A stretch of 64,000 bases of DNA from Lithobates sylvaticus (lineage: Eukaryota; Chordata; Amphibia; Anura; Ranidae), in NCBI GenBank assembly GCA_028564925.1, contig CM053030.1:268858199-268922198 (forward strand), written 5' to 3'. Both the position numbers and the translations under genes were made by a program. The first letter of the stretch is position 1. Each line of letters opens with the position of its first letter. Shown piece by piece: positions 22,799-33,428 of the stretch. The notes under the pieces are model-generated. The model was given only the letters and a program-made list of their open reading frames with translations. It had not been told where the DNA came from and did no database searches.

Positions 22799-23285
22799 TT
22801 AAAGGGGAGTTCCAGGCCTTTTAAAAGTCAGCAGCTACAAAAAGTGTAGTTGCTGACTTTTAATAAACAGACACTTACCTGTTCCACGGTCCAGCGATGC
22901 AGCCGAACGGGGTGTCGCTCCTCTCCCCCTCCTCTTCGCCAGCGCCTCCATTGGCACTCAGGGCACCCGGCCGTGACAGCTTTCGTCTTCACGGCCGTGC
23001 ACGCACAGCGCATGCGCGAGTCGCGCTGCGCTCCCGGAGTGGATAGGCGATCTCCTGGGACCTGTCACGTGTCCCAGGAGATCGCCTAGAGGGAGGGGCC
23101 GCCTTAGACGAAAGGAGGAGTCGCCTAGGCGGTTCCTGGGTGGAAAGGAGGAAGTGGGACAGGAAGTCCCCCTCCTAATGAAGCCCCCACTCCCCCCCAA
23201 AAAAATTACATGCCAAATGTGGCATGTAAGGGGGTGAGGAGTGCTTAAAGCGGAAGTTCCGTTTGTGGGTGGAACTCCGCTTTAA
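22799..23285. mobile_element. TTAA-bounded MITE (GGAGTTCCA ends), link 1 of a chain
   Basis: TTAA at 22799 and 23282. The left end is TTAAAGGGGAGTTCCA and the right end GGAACTCCGCTTTAA. An inner hairpin (AAAAGTCAGCAGCTAC against GTAGTTGCTGACTTTTA) lies near the left end. The element at 37932-38396 is the same family. Confidence 0.75.
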
Positions 23286-24502
23286 CCACCTGAGACCCAG
23301 TATACGTCATATGACGTCTTTTTGGTCTCAGGGGTATATCTGAATGATGCCTGTAGCTACAGACATCATTCAGATATTGCCGGTTTCAGCCGGCGATTCC
23401 CTGCACCATAAGAACGATCATAGCGGCTGTTCCGCCGCTTGATCGTTCTTACGGGCGGCGGGAGGGGACGCCCCCCCCCCTCCCGCCGCCCTCCGGTGCT
23501 TCTACCGACTCACCGCTTCCATCGGTGAGTCGGACTCGGGATCCGCCGGCACCGGATGATGCACATAGAGATTTCCGGCGGACCAGATGGTCGCCGGAGT
23601 CTCTATGATCGTTCGGAGGCCGGGCGCGATGTTATGACGTCACGCCCGGCCTCTGCATTCAAAAAACGGCGCCGCCTCCGCTGGGAAGCGGTGATCGTTT
23701 TTTTTTTTTTTTTTGATTTTAGGCTTCCCAGCCTAGAGGTGAGATGTGGGGTCTTATTGACCCCATATCTCACTGTTAATAGGTCCGATCGTGTCATATT
23801 CCTATTACAAGGGATGTTTACATTCCTTGTAATAGGAATAAAAGTAATCAAATATTTTTTTTTTTTTTTTTAAAGTTGTTGAACTAAAAAAATAAAATAA
23901 AATGAACAATAAAAAGAAAAAAAAAAAAAATTTAAAGCGCCCTGTCCCCGCGAGCTCGTACGCAGAAGCGAACGCATACGTAAGTCCCGCCCACATATGA
24001 AAACGGTGTTCAAACCACACATGTGAGGTATCGCCGCGAACGTTAGAGCGAGAGCAATAATTCTAGCCCTAGACCTCCTCTGTAACTCAAAATATGTAAC
24101 CAGTAAAAAATGTTAAAGCGTCGACTCTGGGGATTTTTAAATACCAAAGTTTGGCGCCATTCCACAAGCGCATGCAATTTTGAAGCGTGACATGTTGGGT
24201 ATCTATTTACTCGGCGTATCTTTATCTTTCACATTATGCAAAAAAATTGGGCTAACTTTACTGTTTTGTTTTTTTTTAAAGCAGGAAACTGTTTTTTTTC
24301 TGAAAAAAACGCGTTTGAAAAATTGCTGCGCAAATACCGTGCAAGATAAAAAGTTGCAACGACCGCCATTGTATTCTTTAAGGTCTTTGCTAAAAAAACA
24401 TATATAATGTTTGGGGGTTCTATGTAATTTTCTAGCAAAAAAATTTGGAATTTTACATGTAGGAGAGAAATGTCAGAATTGGCCTGGGTCTCAGGTGGTT
24501 AA
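23282..24502. mobile_element. TTAA-bounded element (CCACCTGAGACCCAG ends), link 2
   Basis: Perfect 15-bp inverted ends CCACCTGAGACCCAG and CTGGGTCTCAGGTGG sit between TTAA at 23282 and 24499. It shares CATGTGAGGTATCGCCGCGA and TTTTGAAGCGTGACATGTT with 51456-52664. Strong inner inverted repeats (GATCGTTCTTACGG, ATTCCTATTACAAGGAATGT) are present. Non-coding. Confidence 0.8.
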
Positions 24503-24837
24503 AGCAGAACTAAAGTCCTAGATTTAAAGACTGCGCGTAGGCGGGATTTTTAATGCAATAGTAATATGCACTGTCTCTTTTGCAATATAATATACCTACC
24601 TGCCTGCTCGCAGCCTTCTTTGGAATGTACGTGCAGGAGCCGCTCAGTTTACATTCCGTCACATTGCTTGTGTGTCGGGGTGACTTAACTCCTGCGTGTG
24701 CACAAGAGGGACATCATCCTATGCAAGCCAATGAAAACAGCTGCAGCCCACAACTTGTAAGAAGCCAGGTAAATGCCAGCGAGAGACGTTGGGCCATTAA
24801 AGGAAAAGTAAGTATTTGGAGTTTAGTTCTGCTTTAA
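24499..24837. mobile_element. TTAA-bounded MITE (GCAGAACTAAA ends), link 3
   Basis: Inverted ends TTAAAGCAGAACTAAA and TTTAGTTCTGCTTTAA. The left TTAA is the right TTAA of the preceding element. The length is 339 bp. Non-coding. Confidence 0.75.
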
Positions 24838-25361
24838 AAGGGAACTCCAGCTTTTGAACTAATTGACATAGTTCATTTTGGCCAGCTTGGCCCAAACAAA
24901 CTATGTCACTCCCTAAGCTATCAGCTCACTGCATGTGTGGTAAAACTATATGTAGCTGCGGCTACATACAGCATACCGCACTGTGTTCTGGGTACGAGCT
25001 CAGACTTCCCGGAACACACCAATACGCCATACATACACAGTCAGAGAGGCGGGCTGTTGATGTCACAACCTCTGACTCCAATCTGAGGAGGCTTTGTATT
25101 CATTAATTGAATACGTTGCTAGCTGTGATTGCCTGAGCGATGCTGCCGTAGACTAGACTGTAGATGAGTCTGTGTTCCAGGAAGTCTGAGCTCGTATCTG
25201 GAACACAGTGCTGTATACGGTATGTAACCGAAGTTACATACAGTTTTACTGCACATGCAGCGGGCTGAAAGGTTAGGGAGAGACATAGTTTGTTTGTTTG
25301 TTTGTTTGCTTAGCCCAAACAAACAATGTAAATTAGTTCAAAAGCTAGATTTCTCGTTTAA
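24834..25361. mobile_element. TTAA-bounded MITE (GGAACTCCAGCTTTTGAAC ends), link 4
   Basis: Inverted ends AGCTTTTGAACTAATT and AATTAGTTCAAAAGCT continue inward as an imperfect long inverted repeat: GCCCAAACAAACTATGTC against its complement, and GTACGAGCTCAGACTTCC against GGAAGTCTGAGCTCGTA. It shares its left TTAA with link 3 and ends at TTAA 25358. Confidence 0.75.
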
Positions 25362-26107
25362 GTATTAGGATAGCGTTGCATATCTGGTGCAGTTTAAAGT
25401 TTTTTAAAGGGGCGGGCTCCGTGCAAGCGGAGTCCGCCTCGTCTGAAAGGGGCCTTAGTTAATAGCTTTCCGTAGCTGTACGGATTTATGTAAACAGATT
25501 AGGTGTTGACGCTAACACTTGTGATTCCTTCTCAAAACAAACAGACCTTAAAGCTTAAAACTCTTTTACAGTATATAGACAATTTTGTTAACCATATACA
25601 AACTTTGTAATTTAACCAAGATTCATTTTTACATTTAGAATGAATCTATGGTTCAACACATACTATAACTAATCCAATTCTAAGACTTTGAAGTCAGTTT
25701 TATGAGATATAACAAGATGTATATCTGCCTTTGTTTAAAAGCAAAACAAATTCATACCGCAGTTAAAATTCAATTCACTTCAAAACTGAACTGCCAATCT
25801 TGATTGGATTAGTTAAGCATATGCTCAAACAACTTCAATTACCCAAAAGGGTACAAATAAAAGATTGATACTTTACCAGGACTTAAGAACTCTGTTGTTT
25901 TGAGAAGCATCAAGTTATGTGTCCCACAGGTCGTCTCCAACATTCCTACATCTCTGCGCTCTCTCTTTCTCCTCTCATCTTCCAAGATTCTTTCCGTCCC
26001 AAAAATTCTTTCAGACCTCCTTCCAGCTATGTGTAACCAGTCTATATTGCTCTTAGAATGTTGATGTGGAAATTAGTTTCATGTCATGAGTGACGTAAAA
26101 CACACAT
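25362..26107. other. Intronic stretch without recognised features
   Basis: A/T-rich unique-looking sequence leading to the Penelope insertion site; no coding likeness. Confidence 0.5.
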
Positions 26108-26159
26108 AATTTCCTGGATAACAATTACCACTCACCGAGACCAATACAGGAGAGGAGGG

Positions 26160-26600
26160 GCTATGTACAAAATGGCTCTGACTACCAATCACCTCGTAAT
26201 GTTAGAGGGAATGGGCCTTATGAGCCGTCTGTCCAATGCAATAACCCATATGACTATTATCCTCCCCAATGGCAACAATATCCCCCACAGTATAACAATT
26301 ATCCTCCGCCTAATCAGTTTCCTCCCCCCCCCAACCGCTATCAGGATCCGGGAAGAGATGTTCCAATGTACAACCGATTCACCCCCTTGAGAGAGGTGGA
26401 AAATCATGGATATGTACAAAATTCATCGTCTTTTTTAGGGCAACGGGGGAGGGGAGGGAGAGGGGGGGCACTCCCAGAAAAAATGTACAATCCACGAACC
26501 AAAGAGGGAAAGGAAGAGGTATTCCTCCATATGCCCTGAACAGAGAGAGCATGCCACCTCAAAGAGAAAGCGTGGATGCAGGGCAGGTAAACGAATATCC
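26160..26600 (+). other. Low-complexity N-terminal region of the Penelope element
   Basis: Read in a frame different from the main one, 26200-26450 is rich in Pro, Tyr, Asn and Gln (PYDYYPPQWQQYPPQYNNYP) and then has an RGG-like run (QRGRGGRGG). The composition suggests a disordered nucleic-acid-binding segment before the reverse transcriptase. Whether it is fused to the main frame in this copy cannot be told. Confidence 0.5.
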
Positions 26601-26690
26601 TCCAAAAAAAAGGATGAGGGACGTGTAAACACAGGCATATACAACATCAGTAGTGTTGAGCTCAATCAAAAAGAACTCAATATTCTGAAT

Positions 26691-28898
26691 TTGGGCCTGA
26701 AGTGCGCACAGAAAAAGAAAATGAATAAATTCGATGTCTATATAGACACGCATAAGTTCATTAGAACTATGAATATCAAAAAATATTTTCTGAATCATCC
26801 CATTAATCCTATGGTTAGAACTAATTTAAACAGGATTGTAGACAGTGGTCTGAAAAACAGGTCTATATTCAACCCCCAAAACACCAGCAATCATTATGTA
26901 GAGGTGTTAAAAAATTTGGTATTACAGGACATAGAAGAACTGCCCCAAAAAAAGAGAGTGAATCCTGATTATATCAAGGAAGGGATTGAATCATTAGAGG
27001 GGAGGAAAAATATAATTATCCGCCCGGCAGATAAAGGGGGAGGGGTTGTGGTGATGGATAGGTCATTTTACCAAAATCAATTATTGGAGCTCCTGGGAGA
27101 TGAAGCAACTTATAAAAAGTTGCCAGCGGACCCCACTGGGCCCTATTCAACACAACTTGAGGCTTTGGTGGAATGGGGGTATAGAAGTAAAGCTTTAAAT
27201 TCGAAGGAAAAAAGATACTTGGTCCCTAGTGCGTGTAGAATTCCTATAATCTACACGTTGCCGAAGGTGCACAAAAATGTTGAAGTACCGCCTCCGCGGC
27301 CTATAGTCAATGGCATCGGTTCTGTTACGTCAAGGCTAGGAGAATACTTGGATAAGTTTCTCCAGCCAAGCGTAAGAGCCACTAAAGCGTACTTAAAAGA
27401 TACATCTGAGTTATTGATGCTATTAGAGGAGGTTAAATTGAATGAATCCACCACATCCTTCCTGGTAACGGCAGATGTTGCCTCCCTATACACTGTGATA
27501 CAACATGAGGATGCGGCACTAGCCTTGAATTGGGCTTTGAGTAGACGTGAAGATATTCCGCATACTCAGAAGCAATTCTTGGGGCAGATACTTGATTTTT
27601 GTATGTCGCATAATTACTTTTGGTTCGGAGGACAATTTTTTTCTCAGCAGGTTGGCGTGGCAATGGGAGCGAAATATGCTCCCAGCCTCGCCAACCTGTT
27701 TATGGCAGAGTGGGAAGATAGACAAATTTTCAATAACCGGTTGCCGCAGCTGATATTTTACCGTAGGTTTATAGATGACCTCCTGTTCATCTGGGAGGGT
27801 TCTAGGGAATCGGTAACAGGATTCTTGGAATCATTAAATCGTAATGATAGGAATATAAGGTTGGATTACCAGATTAGTGAGGAGTCTGTAAATTTCTTGG
27901 ATGTCACTATAAGAAAAAATCTTAACACCCTAAGTACAAAGGTGTACTTCAAAGTAACGGACCGTAATAGTTACTTATCCATCAGAAGTGGTCATCACCC
28001 TGCATGGATAAGGAATATACCTAAAGGCCAAATATTACGTGTTCGGCGCAACTGTACGGAACTGGAGGATTTCCTTACACAAGCTGAGGTATTAAAGCAA
28101 AAGTTCGTTCAGAAGGGTTATGATGAGTGTACTTTAGATGGAGTAATTCAGGATATTGCAAAAGTACCGAGAACTGAGTGTTTTAATAAAAAAGAAAAAC
28201 AGCCAGTTTCCAATCAACACCAAGTAAGCTTTATATCAAGCTTTCACTGCCAATACAGGGAGATTGAGGGCATTTATAAAAAGCACTGGCACATCCTCTG
28301 CAAGGACAGGCATCTGAGGGAAATCTTACCACAACAGCCGAAGTTCATCTACAGAAAAGCCCCCAGTTTTGGGGATCAGGTCGTCAAAAAGATCCTTGAC
28401 CCCCCAGGAGAGGGGAAACTGAGGATAGATCTAAAGGGCTTTTTTTGTTGTAGAAAGTGTGTGTGTTGCCGAACGGTTAAGGTACAAAATAGGGGAGTTA
28501 CAGAGATAACCAATCATGATAATGAGATGTTCTCCATCAAAGAGTTTATAACCTGCAACACATCTTTCGTGGTATATCTGATGTGGTGCCCCTGTGGGTT
28601 ATTTTACATAGGGAGAACTAAGAGGCTTTTGAGAGTGCGTATAGCTGAGCACTTGGCTAACATACGCAAGGGGTTTAGGTATCACAGTGTATCTCTTCAT
28701 TTCAAAGAGAAACACCAACAGGACCCCAGCCTCTTACAGTTTGTAGGAATAGATGTGGTACATCCATCTTGGAGGGGCTCCAACAGAGTGAGGGACCTCT
28801 CACAGAAAGAAACTAGGTGGATTTTTCTTTTCAAATGTTTAGCGCCTAGAGGGTTAAACATAGAACTAGACCTCAATTGTTTCATTAATAATTTTTGA
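26691..28898 (+). CDS. Penelope-like reverse transcriptase with GIY-YIG endonuclease
   Basis: The open frame has 735 codons. It extends upstream without a stop to 26439, and the first in-frame ATG is at 26721, so the true start is uncertain. Reverse transcriptase signatures appear in order. ADKGGGVVVMD lies near residue 112 and YTLPKVHK near 190. Asp262 in TADVASLYT is the motif A aspartate. GVAMGAKYAPSLANLFM is motif B, and RRFIDD has the paired Asp362-Asp363. A Cys cluster (CCRKCVCC, around 585-595) precedes the GIY-YIG nuclease: Tyr629 in VVYL, YIGR at 639-642, then ...HLANIRKG and the QKETRW segment. The reverse transcriptase copies the element and the nuclease nicks the target. All key residues I can name are present, so the enzyme looks complete or nearly so. 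The protein is the Penelope class because this RT/nuclease order is unique to it. Confidence 0.93.
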   Translation: MGLKCAQKKKMNKFDVYIDTHKFIRTMNIKKYFLNHPINPMVRTNLNRIVDSGLKNRSIFNPQNTSNHYVEVLKNLVLQDIEELPQKKRVNPDYIKEGIESLEGRKNIIIRPADKGGGVVVMDRSFYQNQLLELLGDEATYKKLPADPTGPYSTQLEALVEWGYRSKALNSKEKRYLVPSACRIPIIYTLPKVHKNVEVPPPRPIVNGIGSVTSRLGEYLDKFLQPSVRATKAYLKDTSELLMLLEEVKLNESTTSFLVTADVASLYTVIQHEDAALALNWALSRREDIPHTQKQFLGQILDFCMSHNYFWFGGQFFSQQVGVAMGAKYAPSLANLFMAEWEDRQIFNNRLPQLIFYRRFIDDLLFIWEGSRESVTGFLESLNRNDRNIRLDYQISEESVNFLDVTIRKNLNTLSTKVYFKVTDRNSYLSIRSGHHPAWIRNIPKGQILRVRRNCTELEDFLTQAEVLKQKFVQKGYDECTLDGVIQDIAKVPRTECFNKKEKQPVSNQHQVSFISSFHCQYREIEGIYKKHWHILCKDRHLREILPQQPKFIYRKAPSFGDQVVKKILDPPGEGKLRIDLKGFFCCRKCVCCRTVKVQNRGVTEITNHDNEMFSIKEFITCNTSFVVYLMWCPCGLFYIGRTKRLLRVRIAEHLANIRKGFRYHSVSLHFKEKHQQDPSLLQFVGIDVVHPSWRGSNRVRDLSQKETRWIFLFKCLAPRGLNIELDLNCFINNF

Positions 28899-29833
28899 TC
28901 CCTGGATGTACATTTGACATTTATTTGTTTAATTTAGCTCATATGGTGATGTAGTGGGAAAACCCACTCTGCCACGCTTTTTCCCATACCACTCATTATT
29001 TTAGAATTGGTGATTGTTAATTTTTGAATTTTATATGGAGTATCTGGAATGTTATCAATATATTATGGCCTCCCTAGCCCAGTCTTTATATCTGTGTGGA
29101 TATGTGTATGCACGCATAGAGGTGTCTCTGTGCGCGTATGCACATGTTGGTTTTTTATATATATATCTTGCATATCTTAATCCTATATTTTATATATATT
29201 TTAGAAGGAAAGCTGCGAATTGAGTGTTCTTAAGGCTTTATGAACACTTTTGTAATATATACAATGGATACTTGATTATTGTTGCACCTTCAGTGCATGA
29301 GGTCAGGTCCTTTTATATGGTGATGTGTAATGTCTATACTATTTAACAGCATAGATTTCACATTTACTTTTGATATGTTGATTAAAGGTACATCCCACTT
29401 AGAATGACTATTGAGATTGTAAAGCGTGATGTGGATGTAATACATATTTAATGTCATTTTGTTTAAAGTTTTTGGGGGTTAGACGGTCCATACTAAGATA
29501 ATGTATGCATTAGTATAAGTACTTGGAGTAGACTGATACACGGCCGGTGATCTGTGGTGTTATACTGCGGCGGAGTATTCATCCGCTGAGTCATACATTA
29601 TAACACATGTAATCACATACATTTTGCAGTGGTTCCTTGTTGTGGAGGTCACATAGCCACAATGAGATCCAGTGCCAATGGATGCTCCGGGTGTAATACT
29701 GTGTATTTGCACGAACGGGGACACGAGGAGTGCGCAGGCGCAACTGGTGTTGTGCGCATGCGCGAGTACGGGATGACCGCGCATGCGCAGTATGGCCATT
29801 ACGGGAGGGTTTAAATTGATTGATTGCCACGCC
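28899..29833. other. Penelope element, 3' untranslated region
   Basis: A/T-rich to 29500, then GC-richer with CGCATGCGC repeats near 29755-29790. No coding likeness. Confidence 0.6.
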
Positions 29834-29892
29834 GCTCAGCCAACCCTATGATTAAGTCCTAATGACGAAACATGTCGGGGGCGTGGCTGAGC
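29834..29892 (+). ncRNA. Hammerhead-ribozyme-like motif in the Penelope element
   Basis: The expected order is present. A 5' arm of stem I (GCTCAGCCA, 29834-29842) comes first, then CC and a CTATGA box. A GTC/GAC stem II with a five-base loop follows, then GACGAAAC at 29865-29871. A minimal stem III (C-AT-G) comes next, then GTC with the predicted cut after 29876, then GGGGGCG and the 3' arm TGGCTGAGC (29884-29892). The CUGAUGA box appears diverged at its conserved G, so this copy may be weak or dead. Hammerheads with a very short stem III are known in Penelope elements. Confidence 0.65.
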
Positions 29893-30407
29893 GGCAATTG
29901 ATCTAGTCTGACACAGCGTTAGGAATTCCTTGGAGGAGATCGATTCCATCTGGTCTAAAGCAAGAGCAGGAAGGAGGGGGTGAGCAACACCATACAGAGC
30001 CTGTATACACCTCGGTCCGGCGTGACTGCAACGTTTATCGGTGTGATTTGTTTGAAGTGGAGCGTGCTGTGCTGTTGTTTTTAACCCATGCTGACCCTTG
30101 CTTTTTTAAATGTGAGTGTGACTATTGGAGAGATTTGCAGTGTTGTCTGAATAAAGTTTTAAGTGATTTTACACTATGGGAGCAATCCTCTTTTTTTTTC
30201 ACATATGGAGAGATCCGGACACTGATTTATTTTGGAGTGATCACTGACCTCTCTGGGTGGAATTCAAAAAGCTTATCAGCCTGTCACGAAAGTGCGGGCG
30301 ATAGATGTGGTTAGTGCGTTTCTTTAGGGGAAGTGGAAGCACGGATCACTGCGGTGTGGTGGAAGAGCAAAGGAAGATTTTTGTCACATTTATTTTATCT
30401 GCACATT

Positions 30408-30549
30408 GTGTTAATACTGCACGGACTTTTATGCGATTTATGCTTTTCACTAATTGCCTGGTTATAGACACCAGTGGTGTGTTAATCTAGCACGGACTTT
30501 TATGCGATTTATGCTTTTCACTAATTGCCTGTTTGCAGACATCAGTGTC
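30408..30549. repeat. 71-bp tandem duplication in the Penelope 3' region
   Basis: Two units start GTGTTAATACTGCACGGAC and GTGTTAATCTAGCACGGAC (30408 and 30479). Both contain TTTTATGCGATTTATGCTTT and are nearly identical. Confidence 0.85.
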
Positions 30550-30790
30550 GTACTGCTCATTGGCATTGGTGCACACAGTATTTGTGATTTATATATTTTT
30601 CATTTTCTCACACACATGTGATTTATGTTCATTTCACTGAGCACTATTGGTGATATTATTTGTATTATTTAGTTGTTGTTTAGTTTTAGTCACATATTCA
30701 TCTGATATATGTACAGCGCCGCTATTTAATCTCAGTCTCTACCTATAGATAAAGATTCAGGTTAAATTAACATTCAATTTCCTGGATAAC

Positions 30791-32013
30791 CCTTATAGGG
30801 AAATTGTAGTTTCCTTACACAGCTTCCAGTAGGAGTGATATAGGATTAGAAATTATATTGAAACTTATTTTAATTTGTCCAAAATCAATCTTCATGTAAC
30901 CTTTAACTTTAAGCTTAACAGAAAGCCATGAATTAGACTGAACTGTCTAAATTCTGTCATTCTCTCTAGTCATAGTGGCGATTCCTGAGATTTATTTCTT
31001 CTAAGTGAATCTAACCCACACAATTAACTGGTATTCTACATACATTAAGACTCAGATCACACACATCAGATTTCACAAATACAGCTTCTATACTTTCAAA
31101 CTTTTCATAGGATTCCATATTGGTAACCCTTATGATAATATATATGTATTAATGGGTTTTATGAATATCCAAACAATACATTATGAAAATATGAAAGAAA
31201 AATTATTATTAAAGTACATAAACCAATATATGTAAAATTATTTGCTTAATTATGCATATAAGTACTTCAATATAATGAACTTGTATATATTGGGGATTAT
31301 TGTTAATATGATTGTTATGTAATACATAATACATGTTTCATTTGTGAATAAGCCCTCTCTTGTTGCTCAATCCTGGAAACAAAAATGAGGTCTGTGAGCT
31401 CAGGGTTCCCTTATATTGTTTATTTTACTAGGTGTCCAAACCTCTAATTTACGACCTAAGCTGATATGCAAGGAGCCTAGAGTCTCTTACAAAAAATATC
31501 TCTTCTCTAAAGACAGTGTACCTCTTTAAAAAAAATATATATTTTTAAACAAGATGGCTTCTGGTTTGTTCATAGCATATTTATGAAAAGTAAATATGTG
31601 ATGCAAAGGCCTTTTATATTCTTTTAACTCCAATAGTCCTGACAAAATACTCACTGCAGGTCTTCCTGGTGCATGCGTTTTAAATTAGTGGGAAAATAGC
31701 AACAGTATATTGCAGTAGGACATTAAGGTAGCATGCCAAACAAATTCATGAATACATACCTGCCAACTTTCTGAGGTGGCAAAGAGGCCTTTGTATGTAG
31801 GCAACGGGAATACCTCTGCCATGCTCCCAGTTACACAGATCATAAGGAATCAATACACAGAAAATGATTGAGTAAACCTACAAGTGTTTTTTTACCCCCT
31901 TCATACTAGCTGTACTAATGTAAGAATTTAGACAGTGAATGGAAGGTTTAGCATTCTAGAATAGTTTTGGTAGTTATAAAAGACATTGTTTAAATAGGTC
32001 TGTACCTTTAGAC
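30791..32013. other. Intronic stretch without recognised features
   Basis: A/T-rich sequence following the Penelope target duplication; no gene or clear element. Confidence 0.5.
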
Positions 32014-32643
32014 CAGTGGTCTCAATACTGTGGCCCGCAGGCCAGATGCTGCCCTTTGCCTGCCTTTATCCAGCCCTTGGGGCACTATTTCTCCTAATGA
32101 TACAAGGCACTATTTCTCCTATTCACACCAACAATGAGGTACCATTCCTTCCACTGACACAAACAGTGGCACATAATTCCTCCCATTTCCACTGATACCA
32201 ACAATGGGGCATCATTTCTCCTGTTGACATCAATGATTGGGATACTATTCCCTTCACTGATACCAACAATGGGGCACTATTCCTCCTATTAACACTATTG
32301 ATGAGGTACAATTCCCCTCACTGATACCAACAATGGGACACTATTCCTCCCATTAGCATCAATGATGGGGCAATAGTCCTCCAATTTATTACTAATGATG
32401 GGGCACTATTCCTCCCACAGACACCATTAATAGGGCACTATCCCTTCAACTAATATCAAGGATGAGGTAATATTCCTCCTCCTCCTCCTACTCACTACTA
32501 CTATGTAATTTTCGTATTCCAAGTCAGACGCATTGTTGCTTCCACTGACGCTGCATTTTCTAGTAATACTGGCCACAGTCCTGCCCTGAAATCTGAAGGA
32601 CAATAAACTGGACCCTTTTTTTTAGAACGTTTGGAGACTCCTG
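32014..32643. mobile_element. hAT-type element with internal minisatellite
   Basis: The left end CAGTGGTCTCAATACTGTGG and the right end GTTTGGAGACTCCTG are imperfect inverted repeats of the CAGTGGTCTCCAAACTG hAT type. Flanking octamers match only partly (CTTTAGAC, CTCAAGAT), so the target duplication has decayed. Confidence 0.6.
32080..32470. repeat. About 33-bp minisatellite
   Basis: Diverged units of the form GGGGCACTATTCCTCCCATT followed by ACACCAATGAT repeat roughly eleven times inside the hAT-type element. Confidence 0.75.
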
Positions 32644-33414
32644 CTCAAGATCAAAAAAGTGGGACAAATGAGGAGGAAAGATGGATGGACAGATTTAATT
32701 TAAAATGAAATGAAGGACAATTGAGATCTATACAGACATATGCGGACATATTAGATCATCAAAACATTAATTCTTGTCTTTTATTTTTACTCTTAATTAC
32801 TTCCTAAAAATGTTTAGAAATACTCAGAACAACTCACATAAAAATTGCAGAGATTGATTACAGTTGTTGATTTACCTGCAGTAAATGTTTGGTGAATGTC
32901 AAAAACACTGTTTATGAATGTGCCCCTAGTCACTTGTGAAATTTCAGATGAAAATCATTTCAAAAACTTGCATAGAACATTGCACAATAAAACAATAAAC
33001 AATGTGCAAAGTGCATTAACACGTTAGAATCAATTGACAGTTATCTTTATATATTTTGACAACTCTAAACTAATACAACTTTAAAATCTGATCAAATAAT
33101 ATGGATTACTGTTTTTCATCATTGCTTTTTGCACTGCCTGGCTAAATAAGCAAAAGTGGCCTTTCTCTATTTACTTAAGGTTATGTAAATGACAGTATGT
33201 ATCCTGTACATGGCTCAGTGCTTGTGTCTGTTTGTACAAGAATATCCCTTCCAGAGCAGCAGACTGACACACAAGCCATCACATGTTAGTGTTCAGTTGG
33301 AAAAACTGGTCAGCATCCATGAGCTTCCTCAAGTTTAGCATACGCGTGTTATCTCCAGGTAACCTACTTTGGTGTTGCAGGTTTACTTATTGTGTTTTTT
33401 GTTAGACTGATTTA
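32644..33414. other. Intronic stretch without recognised features
   Basis: A/T-rich, unique-looking; no coding likeness. Confidence 0.5.
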
Positions 33415-33428
33415 TTCATGGGACTTCT

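Larger units (their letters stand above)
26123..30775 (+). mobile_element. Penelope-like retroelement
   Basis: The 15-bp word AATTTCCTGGATAAC occurs at 26108-26122 and again at 30776-30790, an exact target duplication that sets both borders. Inside are an N-terminal low-complexity coding area (26160-26600), the reverse transcriptase/GIY-YIG frame (26691-28898), a 3' region with a hammerhead-like fold (29834-29892) and a 71-bp tandem duplication. Only one terminal-repeat-like region is seen, so the 5' side is probably truncated, as is usual for this group. Poseidon, Neptune or another subgroup is not decided. It lies in RETREG1 intron 1 in sense orientation. Confidence 0.88.

Noticed and set aside
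22799-23285. GC-rich block as a possible CpG-island promoter
   Set aside because: The block lies entirely inside a TTAA-bounded MITE that also occurs at 37932, so the GC content belongs to the element.
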